Below, in pieces: positions 1-6,995 of a stretch of DNA of 10,174 bases. Both the position numbers and the translations under genes were made by a program. Within the stretch, counting starts at the first letter, position 1, and every line of letters starts with the position of its first letter. The notes under the pieces were generated by a model. It was not told where the DNA came from. It ran no database searches and saw only the letters and a list, made by a program, of their open reading frames with translations. The stretch spans positions 1 to 10,174 of the forward strand of contig DASUFI010000286.1 in assembly GCA_036274635.1 (NCBI GenBank), in the 5' to 3' direction. This DNA is from DASUFI01 sp036274635 (GTDB lineage Bacteria > Planctomycetota > B15-G4).

Positions 1-189
1 CGCGCAAGCGCGCTCCAGCTCCGCCAGCGACGCCTCGGCCCCCGCGACGTCGCGGTCCACCGTGACCTGCAGCTCGATCGCCGCCAGACGCTCGCGCAGC
101 GCCGCGGCATCCTGCGGCACCTGGCCGCGAAGCCCCGGGAGCATCAGTCCGACCGCGAGCACGCATCGCGCCAGCCTCTGGATCCTCAC
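1..189 (-). CDS. Secreted protein of unknown function, N-terminal part only
   Basis: Only the first 63 codons lie in the window; the gene runs off the left edge. The start is a GTG at 189-187, chosen because a full GGAGGT ribosome-binding site lies 5 nt upstream (195-200). The protein begins MRIQRLARCV, followed by a hydrophobic stretch (LAVGLMLPGL) and a small-residue region before Q24, which reads as a Sec signal peptide. The rest of the visible part (about residues 25-63) is Ala/Glu/Leu-rich and probably helical (for example LRERLAAIELQV). I do not recognise the family. It lies 133 bp downstream of the response regulator gene on the same strand, and a tandem TTGAC repeat lies in that gap, so it may be a target of the two-component system. 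The reading frame and start look sound; the function is unknown. Confidence 0.7.
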   Translation of the reverse strand, partial: MRIQRLARCVLAVGLMLPGLRGQVPQDAAALRERLAAIELQVTVDRDVAGAEASLAELERACA

Positions 190-276
190 CGCACACCTCC
201 GCCTCGGGGAGCTTGCTCACGGCCGCGCAGCCCCGACCGCGCGACGCTCCCTTTGTCGCCGCCGCGGGCCGCCGCC

Positions 277-316
277 GTGTCACTCAGCGCGCACCCGCCG
301 GTCAACGCCCCGTCAA
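277..316 (-). promoter_or_regulatory. Tandem 11-bp repeat, candidate response-regulator box upstream of the secreted-protein gene
   Basis: Read on the plus strand, GTCAA occurs at 301-305 and again at 312-316, exactly 11 bp apart. A GTCA at 279-282 lies a further 22 bp (two periods) away, with a degenerate copy between. On the minus strand, the direction of the flanking genes, this is TTGAC-N6-TTGAC. OmpR/PhoB-family regulators typically bind direct repeats with an 11-bp period, and the E. coli Pho box repeats CTGTCAT with that spacing. The same pair recurs at 3041-3056 upstream of the kinase gene. The TTGAC could also act as a -35 element, but I see no good -10 at 17 nt. Binding is inferred. 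Confidence 0.45.
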
Positions 317-322
317 GGCCGC

Positions 323-1033
323 TCACCCCTCCCCCTTCCGGCTCAGCCGATACCCCACGCCATGCACCGTGAGCAGATGCCGCGGCCGCTCCGGGTCCGC
401 CTCGATCTTGCGCCGCAGCTTCAGCACGTGCATGTCGACGGTGCGCGTCGTCGGGTACTCCTCGCCGCCCCACACTTCGTTGAGCAGCGTGTTGCGGTCC
501 ACCGCGCGGCCCTCGTTGGCGAGCAGGTACTTGAGCAGCTCGAGCTCGCGGCGCGAAAGGCCTTCGCGCCGGCCGGCGCGCTCGACCGAGTACGCCGCGA
601 AGTCGACGACCGCGTCGCCCAGCCGCACGCGGCCGCCGCCCAGCGCCAGGCCCGGCGCGCCGCCGTCCTTGCGCGCGGCGACGGCCTCGATGCGCAGCAT
701 GAGCTCGCGCAGGGAGAAGGGCTTCACGACGTAGTCGTCGGCGCCGTACTCGAAGCCTTGCACGCGGTCCCACTCCTCGCCGCGCGCGGAGAGGATGATG
801 ACAGCCGAATCGAGGCGATCCTCGCGCAGGGCGCGCAGGACGGAGAAACCGTCGCGGCCGGGCAGCATGAGGTCGAGGAGCACGAGGTCGGGCGCCTCGC
901 GCAGGGCCAGCGCGAGGCCGGCCTCGCCATCGCCCGCCTCGCTGACCGTGTGGCCCGCGGCGCGCAGGGCGTCGGCCAGCGCGAGACGCAGCGGGGCCTC
1001 GTCCTCCACGACGAGGATGCGCAGCGCGCTCAC
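323..1033 (-). CDS. OmpR/PhoB-family response regulator
   Basis: A 236-residue transcription factor that is phosphorylated by a partner kinase and then binds DNA. The receiver domain spans about 1-120, with acidic pocket E10/D11, phosphoacceptor D54 (in LLDLMLPGRDG), switch residues S82 and Y101, and conserved K104-P105. The winged-helix output domain spans about 130-232, with the family signature RTVDMHVLKLRRKIE and the ending HGVGYRL. Segments such as RILVVEDEAP and SARGEEWDRVQG read most like PhoB. The start codon is GTG at 1033-1031, overlapping the TGA of the kinase gene by 4 nt (GTGA), with GAGGT just upstream inside the kinase gene, so translation is probably coupled. The length is normal and all key residues are present. 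The target genes are unknown; tandem TTGAC repeats at both ends of the operon are candidate sites. Confidence 0.95.
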   Translation of the reverse strand: MSALRILVVEDEAPLRLALADALRAAGHTVSEAGDGEAGLALALREAPDLVLLDLMLPGRDGFSVLRALREDRLDSAVIILSARGEEWDRVQGFEYGADDYVVKPFSLRELMLRIEAVAARKDGGAPGLALGGGRVRLGDAVVDFAAYSVERAGRREGLSRRELELLKYLLANEGRAVDRNTLLNEVWGGEEYPTTRTVDMHVLKLRRKIEADPERPRHLLTVHGVGYRLSRKGEG

Positions 1034-3006
1034 GCGACGACCTCAGCCGCCAGCGGCAGCTCGAGCACGAAGCAGGCGCCGGGTGCGGCGTCCTCGACGC
1101 GCGCAGTTCCGCCGTGGCCCACGGCGATCTCGCGCCCGATCGCGAGGCCGAGGCCGCTGCCGCCCGTGCCGCTTGCGGCCGCCAGTCGCTCGAAGGGCCG
1201 GAAGACGCGCTCGCGGTCGCGCGGCGCGATGCCGCGGCCGGCGTCGCGCACGCGCACGACGAGGCGCTCGACGGCGCCCGGCTCGATCCCGATCGTGAGG
1301 CCCACCTCGTGGCTCCCGCTGTGCTTGAGCGCATTGTCCACGAGGTTGCCGATGGCGCGACGCAGGGCCTCGGCGTCCAGCATCGCGCCCTCGGGCAGCG
1401 GGCCGACCTCGGCGCGCAGCGTGGCGCCGGCGCGCGCGGCCACCTCGGACATCTCGCGCACGAGGTCGGCGGCGAAGGCGGGCAGGGCCACGTCCTCGCG
1501 CTGCAGCCGGAGCGGCTCGCCGCGCTGCAGGCGGGCGAGGTCGAGGACGTCGTCGACCAGCCGGCGCAGCCGCTGCGCCTCGCGGCGCACGAGGTCGAGA
1601 TAGCGGCCGCGCGCCTCGGGCGAGTCCACGACGCCTGACTGCAGGTTCTCGGTGAGCAGCAGCAGCGACGAGACCGGCGTGCGCAGCTCGTGCGAGACGC
1701 CGGCCACGAAGGCCGCACGCGCGTCGGCCAGCTCGCGGGCGCGGCGCAGCTGCGCGGCGGCGATGAGGCCCGCGCCGGCCGAGAAAAGCGCCGTCAGGAA
1801 GAGTCCCGCACGCAGGACGGCCGCGCGGCGGCTCTCGGCGTTCCCGAAACCTTCGGGATCGGGATGCCACAGCGTGAAGCCGAGCGCGTCGCCGAGCAAC
1901 GGGGTGCGATCACGCACCCGCTCGGCACGACCGACCTCCTCGGAGTCGAAGGCCAGGATGAACGGCGACGGCACCAGCGCCTCGAAGGTCCGCGCATGGC
2001 GGAACTCGAGTTCGCACGCGCGCGGGTCGAAGAAGCCACCTGTCACGGGGAGACTGATGTTGCCGAATGGGACGAGGGGACCGCGGGCAGGCGCTCTCGC
2101 GACGCAGGCGAAGTACGGCTTGCGCAGCACGATCTCGTCCGGCCTGGGCGCTGGCAATCCGCCGAGCGCCACCTCGAGCGCCGCGACCTGGCGGCGCCGC
2201 GCATCGAGCTCCCACCGCGGGTCCTGGGCCGCGGACTCCGGAAACAGGGCCGCCACGCGGTCGCGCAGCGCCGCGCGCCGCGACGGGACCAGCGCGGGCA
2301 GCCCGCGCGACGGATCGAGAGCGTCCACAGGGTCCGGCAGGGCCAGGGCACCGTCGACCCAGCGAGCCGTCAGCGCGGCGTACGCGGCGTCGCGATCAGC
2401 TGCGTCCAGCGCGGGCGCAGCCGCAAGTCCGCACAGCAGGAGCACCGACGTGCCATCCAGCGCCTCGTCGCCGGCGAGCTCGGCCTGCGCCGCGGCCCAT
2501 TGCTCACGCACCACCTCGTCCTGGCCCGCACGCGCCGCGAGCTGGATCGCGCGCAACCGCCCCTCGGCGAGGCGCGCCGGATCGTTGCAACCGTCGAGCG
2601 CACGCAGCACGAGGGGCAGCCCGTCGGCCGGCCGCTGCTCGAGCACCTCGAGACGCCGCGCCTCGGCCAGGAGCGCGTCGAAGGTCGCAGGACCCGGAGC
2701 GCGCAGCGTCGCCAGCTCGCGCGGCGCGGCGACGACCAGCGTGTCGTCGACGCCCGGGGTCCAGGTGATGCGCTCCCCCAGCGTCACCGGCGGCAGCCCG
2801 CCCTGCCGCCGGAACTCGGCCACGATTCCGTCGGCCACGTCGCCGGCGAGGCGCGCGAGGGCCACGCGGCCGCCCTGCTCCGGGTCGCGCACGAGGACGA
2901 GGCCGGCGAAGGCCAGCACCGCCGCCGAGAGCAGGCCCGCCGCGAGCGCCAGCAGCTCGCGCGGCGCGGCGCGGTGCGCGGCCCGCTTGGTACGCTCCGC
3001 TCCCAT
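1030..3006 (-). CDS. Sensor histidine kinase with large extracytoplasmic sensor region
   Basis: A 658-residue membrane kinase, the likely partner of the regulator that follows it. A transmembrane helix lies at about 17-39 and a second at about 396-419. Between them is an extracytoplasmic region of some 355 residues with no PAS or Cache motif that I recognise; residues about 105-220 look like consecutive amphipathic helices, possibly TPR-like. The HisKA domain (about 430-495) carries the phosphoacceptor H439 in VSHELRTP. The ATPase domain (about 545-655) shows the N box (N554, N558 in GNLVDNALKH), G1 box DAGRGI at 588-593, F box VFRPFER at 601-607 and G2 box GGSGLGLAI at 615-623. Only about 20 residues separate the second membrane helix from H439, so there is no HAMP domain. 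The start is ATG at 3006; no strong ribosome-binding site is visible. All catalytic elements are intact; the signal is unknown. Confidence 0.93.
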   Translation of the reverse strand: MGAERTKRAAHRAAPRELLALAAGLLSAAVLAFAGLVLVRDPEQGGRVALARLAGDVADGIVAEFRRQGGLPPVTLGERITWTPGVDDTLVVAAPRELATLRAPGPATFDALLAEARRLEVLEQRPADGLPLVLRALDGCNDPARLAEGRLRAIQLAARAGQDEVVREQWAAAQAELAGDEALDGTSVLLLCGLAAAPALDAADRDAAYAALTARWVDGALALPDPVDALDPSRGLPALVPSRRAALRDRVAALFPESAAQDPRWELDARRRQVAALEVALGGLPAPRPDEIVLRKPYFACVARAPARGPLVPFGNISLPVTGGFFDPRACELEFRHARTFEALVPSPFILAFDSEEVGRAERVRDRTPLLGDALGFTLWHPDPEGFGNAESRRAAVLRAGLFLTALFSAGAGLIAAAQLRRARELADARAAFVAGVSHELRTPVSSLLLLTENLQSGVVDSPEARGRYLDLVRREAQRLRRLVDDVLDLARLQRGEPLRLQREDVALPAFAADLVREMSEVAARAGATLRAEVGPLPEGAMLDAEALRRAIGNLVDNALKHSGSHEVGLTIGIEPGAVERLVVRVRDAGRGIAPRDRERVFRPFERLAAASGTGGSGLGLAIGREIAVGHGGTARVEDAAPGACFVLELPLAAEVVA

Positions 3007-3038
3007 GGACGGTCAGTGTGCCCGGCGCCGCGCGCGAC

Positions 3039-3056
3039 CTGTCAAGGAGTTGTCAA
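3039..3056 (-). promoter_or_regulatory. Tandem 11-bp repeat, candidate operator between kinase and permease genes
   Basis: On the plus strand this reads CTGTCAA, four bases, then TTGTCAA: GTCAA at 3041-3045 and 3052-3056, 11 bp apart. The first half matches the Pho-box half-site CTGTCAT at 6 of 7 positions and the second at 5 of 7. On the minus strand it gives TTGACA (3045-3040), a perfect -35 hexamer, with a weak -10 (CACACT) 19 bp on and close to the kinase ATG. The site fills much of the 51-bp divergent gap and overlaps the permease ribosome-binding site. It is probably an autoregulatory site for the adjacent response regulator; this is inference. Confidence 0.5.
3044..3049 (+). promoter_or_regulatory. 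Ribosome-binding site that fixes the permease start
   Basis: AAGGAG lies 8 nt before the GTG at 3058. It decides the permease start, since the same frame stays open far upstream inside the antisense kinase gene. It lies between and partly inside the two GTCAA repeats, so protein bound there would cover it in DNA. Confidence 0.7.
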
Positions 3057-3057
3057 C

Positions 3058-4422
3058 GTGAGCGAGTCCGGCGTCCCCGAGCTCTCCCGCCGCCTCACCA
3101 CCCTCGACACGGCGCTGATCACCATCGGTGCGATGGTCGGCACGGGCATCTTCCTCACGCCCGGCGACGTCTTCGCCGACGTGCCACACGCGGGCCTCGT
3201 GCTGCTGGTGTGGCTGGCTGGCGGCGCGCTCACGCTGGCCGGCGCGCTGACTCTGGCCGAGCCCGCGGCCGCGATGCCGGAGGCGGGCGGCCTCTATCAC
3301 GTGCTGCGCGCGGCCTTCGGGCAGCTGCCGGCCTTCCTCTACGGCTGGACCTGCTTCCTCGTCATTCTCTCCGGCGGCATCGCGGCCATCGCGATGGGCT
3401 TCGGCGAGTGGCTGGGCGCATTCGTGCCGGGCGCGTCGGCGGACAACGTGCTGCTGCACGTCGGCGCGTTCACGCTCAACGGCCAGCAGGCCGCGGCGTC
3501 GGGCGCGATCCTGCTGCTGACGATCATCAACCACGTCGGGCTCGGGCCTGGCGCGGGCGTGCAGAACCTGCTCACGTGGCTCAAGATCCTGGCGGCGGCG
3601 GGCTTCGCGCTGTGGGGCTTCACGGCGGCGGCGCGCGCGCCGCTGGAGCTGACCGCGGCGGCGCCGCACGTCGAGAAGGGTCTGCTCGCGGGCTTCGCGG
3701 CCGCGATGATCGCGGTGCTGTGGACCTACGACGGCTGGTATGGCGCCATCTTCGAGGCGGGTGAGATGCGCGACCCGGCACGCTCGCTGCCGCGGGGCCT
3801 CGTGGCCGGCGTTCTCACGGTCGTCGTGCTGTACGTCGCGCTGAACCTCTTCTATATGCGAGCGCTGCCGATCGGCGAGCTGGCCGGCAACCCGCGCGCG
3901 GGCGAGTCGGCGACGCGCGCGCTGCTGGGCGACGGCGCGGCGCGGCTGTTCGCGGCGGCGGTGGTCGTCTCCAGCTTCGGCTGCCTCGCGGCCACCATCC
4001 TGTACTCCGCGCGGCTCTACCTGCCGATGGCGCGCGACGGCGTGTTTTTCTCGGGCGCGAGCCGAGTGCATCCGCGGTTCCGCACGCCGCACGTCGCGCT
4101 GTGGCTGCAGGGCGGCTGGGCCGTGCTGCTCACGCTGAGCGGCACCTACAGCCAGCTGTACACCTACGTCACGTTCGCGTCGGTGCTGTTCCTCGGCACG
4201 TGCGGCGCGGCGGCGATGGTGCTGCGGCGCACGCGGCCGGAGATGCCGCGGCCGTATCGGACGTGGGGCTGGCCGGTGGTGCCGGTGCTGTATCTGGCGG
4301 GCTGCGCGCTGCTCACGGTGAGCACGCTGCGCGACAGCCCGAAGGAGAGCCTCATCGGGCTCGGGCTCGTGGCGCTGGGCTTGCCGGCGTACGCGTGGTG
4401 GCGGCGGAAGCCGCGGGGCTGA
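3058..4422 (+). CDS. APC-superfamily amino-acid permease
   Basis: A 454-residue inner-membrane transporter with about 12 hydrophobic segments, the usual size for the APC/LAT-like amino-acid transporter family. Signatures in order are GAMVGTGIF at 24-32 (the broken first helix that contacts substrate), PEAGGLY at 74-80 (conserved loop), and WTYDGWYGAIFEAGEMRDP from about 222, followed by RSLP, which matches the family's W-x-Y-x-G-W...E-x-x-x-P pattern. The protein ends in a basic tail (WWRRKPRG). The GTG start at 3058 is preferred because of the AAGGAG just upstream and because the protein then starts directly before the first transmembrane helix. It is transcribed divergently from the sensor kinase across 51 bp with a shared candidate operator. 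The substrate cannot be told from sequence; neutral or cationic amino acids or a polyamine are all possible. Confidence 0.92.
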   Translation: MSESGVPELSRRLTTLDTALITIGAMVGTGIFLTPGDVFADVPHAGLVLLVWLAGGALTLAGALTLAEPAAAMPEAGGLYHVLRAAFGQLPAFLYGWTCFLVILSGGIAAIAMGFGEWLGAFVPGASADNVLLHVGAFTLNGQQAAASGAILLLTIINHVGLGPGAGVQNLLTWLKILAAAGFALWGFTAAARAPLELTAAAPHVEKGLLAGFAAAMIAVLWTYDGWYGAIFEAGEMRDPARSLPRGLVAGVLTVVVLYVALNLFYMRALPIGELAGNPRAGESATRALLGDGAARLFAAAVVVSSFGCLAATILYSARLYLPMARDGVFFSGASRVHPRFRTPHVALWLQGGWAVLLTLSGTYSQLYTYVTFASVLFLGTCGAAAMVLRRTRPEMPRPYRTWGWPVVPVLYLAGCALLTVSTLRDSPKESLIGLGLVALGLPAYAWWRRKPRG

Positions 4423-4436
4423 GCGCGCCCCCCTTT
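4415..4436 (+). terminator. Weak hairpin at the end of the permease gene
   Basis: Arms GGGGC (4415-4419) and GCCCC (4427-4431) flank a 7-nt loop that contains the stop codon, followed by CC and TTT. The stem is short and the T-tract is only three bases, so this is a tentative terminator. It fits its place between the permease and a gene that seems to have its own promoter. Confidence 0.3.
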
Positions 4437-4449
4437 CCTGCGCCCATCG

Positions 4450-4458
4450 TGCTAGCCT
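4450..4458 (+). promoter_or_regulatory. Candidate extended -10 promoter for the repeat protein
   Basis: TGC followed by TAGCCT (4453-4458) resembles an extended -10 element (TGnTAnnnT). It lies about 33 nt before the ATG at 4491. No clear -35 hexamer is visible at the normal distance, so the call rests on the -10 alone. Confidence 0.35.
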
Positions 4459-4490
4459 CGGCGGCCACCACACCGTCCGGGAGACACGGC

Positions 4491-6986
4491 ATGCAGCTCA
4501 CCGGCCACACGCTCACGCTCGCGCTGCTCGCCAGCGCGGCACGGGCCCAGTACGACTCGCCGCAGTTCCCTGGCCTCGTCTCGTCCCCGGGCACGCTGGG
4601 CGCTGAGGTCTTCGCCGATCTCGACGGCGACGGGCGCGACGACCTGCTGCTCATGGGCCTGTACGTGCACGAGTTCGGCGTGTCGCTCGCCAACGCCGCG
4701 GGCGGCTTCGGCCCGCAAGTGCTGTACCCGCTGAGCGACGACCCGTGGAGCGTGGCGTCGGGGGACGTAGACCTGGACGGCGACGTCGACGTGCTCGCCT
4801 CGCTCTACTACATCGACCGCATCGCGCTGCGCGCGAACGACGGCACGGGCGCGCTGCTGCCCGAGGTGCAGTTTGCGTCGGGCGACGGACCCAAGGACCT
4901 GATCCTCGGCGACCTCGACGCCGACGGCGACGCGGACCTCACCGAGCTGGACTTCTTCGGGTCGCTCGTGCACGTGCAGCTCGGCGACGGCGCGGGCGGC
5001 TGGTCGGCGGGCCCGGACGTGCCGCTGGGTAGCGACCTCTCGGTCGACGGGCTGCGCGCGGCCGATCTCGACGGCGCGGGTCCGCCGGACGTGCTGGTCA
5101 TCGACCAGACCCACGGCGTGGCGTCGTTGCTGGCGGACGGCCAGGGCGGCTACGGCGCCGCGCACTGGACCGATCTGCCCCCCTTCGTGAACGACGCCGC
5201 GGCCGGCGACGTCGACGGCGATGGATGGCCGGACCTGCTCGTCGGCGGCTACCAGCTCGATGGGCTGCTACTGTTGCCTGGCAGGGCCGCGGGCGTCTTC
5301 GGCGCACTTCAGGTGGTGGCGGCGATCCCCTCCACGGACGACGTGCACCTGGCCGACATCGACGGCGATGGCGACCTCGACGGCCTGGCGCTGTGGGGTG
5401 GCTTCGTCGAGCTCGACGTGCTGCGCAACCAGGGCGGGCTCGCGCTGACCGCGAGGTACGGCCTGTCCGAGGCCGCAGCCGATCACGCCGACGCCCGTGA
5501 TCTGACGGGCGATGGGGTCACGGACCTGATCGGGCTCGGCCGGACCGTCGCGGTGCTGCCCGGCCTCGGCGCGGGCCGCTTCGACGCGGTGGCGCGCTAC
5601 GTCGCCGGCGACCAGATGGAGGACGTGCAAGCCGCGGACCTCGATGGCGACGGCGACCTCGACGTAGCCGCGACCGCGCGCTTCAGCGCGGCGCTCGACG
5701 TGTGGCGCAACGCGGAGCACGGCCTCCTCGACCCGTTCAGCGGCTACCCTGTCGGCGGCAATCCCTACGAGCTGCACCTCGCGGACCTCGACGGCGACGG
5801 CGCGCCGGACGCGGTCATGGGCGATGCCTTCACCAACAAGGCGCACGTCGTGCGGGGCAACGGCCACGGCGGCTTCGGCGCGCCGCACGACTTCAGCGTG
5901 CTGAGCTTCCTCGGCACGGCCAAGACGCTGGTCGTGGCGGACATGGATCACGACGGCCAGCTCGACGTGGTGGCCGGCGATTCGTACGACCCGTTCGTGG
6001 GCGTGGCGCGGGGCAACGGGCAGGGCCAGCTGCTGGCGCCCACGATCTTCGCCAGCCCGACGGTGGGCTACCGCATCGACGGTGCCGACCTGGATGGCGA
6101 CGGCCACGTGGACATCGCTGTCGCTGGCTACGGCGACGGCCAGGTGGCGGTGCTCCCCGGCGACGGCGCGGGCGGCCTGCTGCCCGGCACGCTGCATCCC
6201 GCCGTCACGGGCGCCGGGCTGTACGACGTGGACATCGGGGACGTGACCGGCGACGGCCGGCTCGACCTGGCCGTCATCGCCACCTACGGCGACACGCTCG
6301 CGATCGTGCCGGGCGACGGCACGGGCGGCTTCGGCCCCCCCACCACGTACGCGAGCGCCTCCGAGCCGTGGAACATCCGCGCGGCCGACTTCGACGCGGA
6401 TGGCGACGACGACCTCGTCATCTCCACCCAGAGCAGCCACGGCGCGGACCTCTACCTCTCGCTGGGCGACGGCGCGCTGGGGCCGAAGACTCCCCTGTGC
6501 CTCGGCCAGAAGCCGAACGGGCTGGCGGCGGCCGACCTCGACGGAGACGGGCGCCTCGACCTGCTGTCCGCGAACGACCTGTACGACTCCATCAGCGTCG
6601 CGCGGAATCGCGGCGGCTCGCCGTGGCTGCCGCTGTCAGACGGCGTCGCGGGCGACGCGGGCGTACCGCTGCTCGACGGCTCCGGCGTGCCCGTGTCGGG
6701 TGGCGCCATCACGCTGACGCTGAGCTACGCCGCGCATTTCGCGCCCACGACGCTCGTCGCCGGCACCTCGCAGCTGGGCGCGCCCTTCCACGGCGGCACG
6801 CTCGTGCCGCAGCCGGAGCTGCTGCTGCCGGTGGCGACGAACGCCTGGGGCCAGTTCGAGCTGGCGGGCCACTGGCCGCCGGGCACGCCGCCGGGCACGG
6901 TTGTGCTCTTGCAGGCTTGGTTGCTGGACGTCAGTGGGCCGCAGGGCTGGGCGGGCTCTGGCGCGATCCAGCTCACGGCGCCCTGA
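4491..6986 (+). CDS. Secreted FG-GAP/VCBS repeat protein, probable double beta-propeller
   Basis: The start is ATG at 4491, preceded by GGGAG at 4479-4483; the open frame upstream is antisense noise. The 831-residue product opens with a short signal peptide (MQLTGHTLTLALLASAARA, likely cut before Q20). Residues about 40-710 hold 14 calcium-loop motifs of the type DLDGDGxxDLL, starting near residues 43, 92, 141, 192, 240, 289, 337, 383, 432, 484, 533, 584, 633 and 682. Each is followed by strand-forming sequence and often by GNGxGGFGxP, the FG-GAP/VCBS pattern known from integrin-like beta-propellers. The loop at 192 (DLDGAGPPD) lacks one aspartate. Residues about 711-831 form a separate, strand-rich C-terminal domain (from PWLPLSDG onward). 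No catalytic motif is seen. The likely role is extracellular or cell-surface binding, dependent on calcium; the ligand is unknown. A small gene ends 9 bp away on the opposite strand. Confidence 0.93.
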   Translation: MQLTGHTLTLALLASAARAQYDSPQFPGLVSSPGTLGAEVFADLDGDGRDDLLLMGLYVHEFGVSLANAAGGFGPQVLYPLSDDPWSVASGDVDLDGDVDVLASLYYIDRIALRANDGTGALLPEVQFASGDGPKDLILGDLDADGDADLTELDFFGSLVHVQLGDGAGGWSAGPDVPLGSDLSVDGLRAADLDGAGPPDVLVIDQTHGVASLLADGQGGYGAAHWTDLPPFVNDAAAGDVDGDGWPDLLVGGYQLDGLLLLPGRAAGVFGALQVVAAIPSTDDVHLADIDGDGDLDGLALWGGFVELDVLRNQGGLALTARYGLSEAAADHADARDLTGDGVTDLIGLGRTVAVLPGLGAGRFDAVARYVAGDQMEDVQAADLDGDGDLDVAATARFSAALDVWRNAEHGLLDPFSGYPVGGNPYELHLADLDGDGAPDAVMGDAFTNKAHVVRGNGHGGFGAPHDFSVLSFLGTAKTLVVADMDHDGQLDVVAGDSYDPFVGVARGNGQGQLLAPTIFASPTVGYRIDGADLDGDGHVDIAVAGYGDGQVAVLPGDGAGGLLPGTLHPAVTGAGLYDVDIGDVTGDGRLDLAVIATYGDTLAIVPGDGTGGFGPPTTYASASEPWNIRAADFDADGDDDLVISTQSSHGADLYLSLGDGALGPKTPLCLGQKPNGLAAADLDGDGRLDLLSANDLYDSISVARNRGGSPWLPLSDGVAGDAGVPLLDGSGVPVSGGAITLTLSYAAHFAPTTLVAGTSQLGAPFHGGTLVPQPELLLPVATNAWGQFELAGHWPPGTPPGTVVLLQAWLLDVSGPQGWAGSGAIQLTAP
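4617..6560 (+). repeat. Fourteen in-frame coding repeats of about 147 bp (VCBS/FG-GAP units)
   Basis: Within the secreted repeat protein the DxDxDG loop recurs 14 times with intervals of 46-52 residues, mostly 48-51. At the DNA level the core is GACCTCGACGGCGACGGC-like and is diverged between copies, so this is old protein-level duplication and not a recent tandem DNA array. Confidence 0.85.
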
Positions 6987-6995
6987 ACGGCGGAC

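Noticed and set aside
62..1603. Long open frame on plus strand (513 codons)
   Set aside because: It lies antisense to the response regulator and kinase genes, whose family motifs are unmistakable. Its product is Arg/Ala/Ser-rich with no domain; it is a high-GC shadow.
1690..3057. In-frame upstream extension of the permease (about 456 extra codons)
   Set aside because: The extension is antisense to the kinase gene, highly Arg/Gln-rich and without structure; the GTG at 3058 with AAGGAG gives a normal-length permease.
4101..4490. Upstream extension of the repeat protein
   Set aside because: It overlaps the end of the permease in another frame and would bury the clear signal peptide that starts at 4491.
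5268..6440. Minus-strand frame of 390 codons inside the repeat protein
   Set aside because: It is Val/Ala/Arg-rich with repeated patterns that mirror the codons of the DxDxDG repeats; it is a shadow of the coding repeats.
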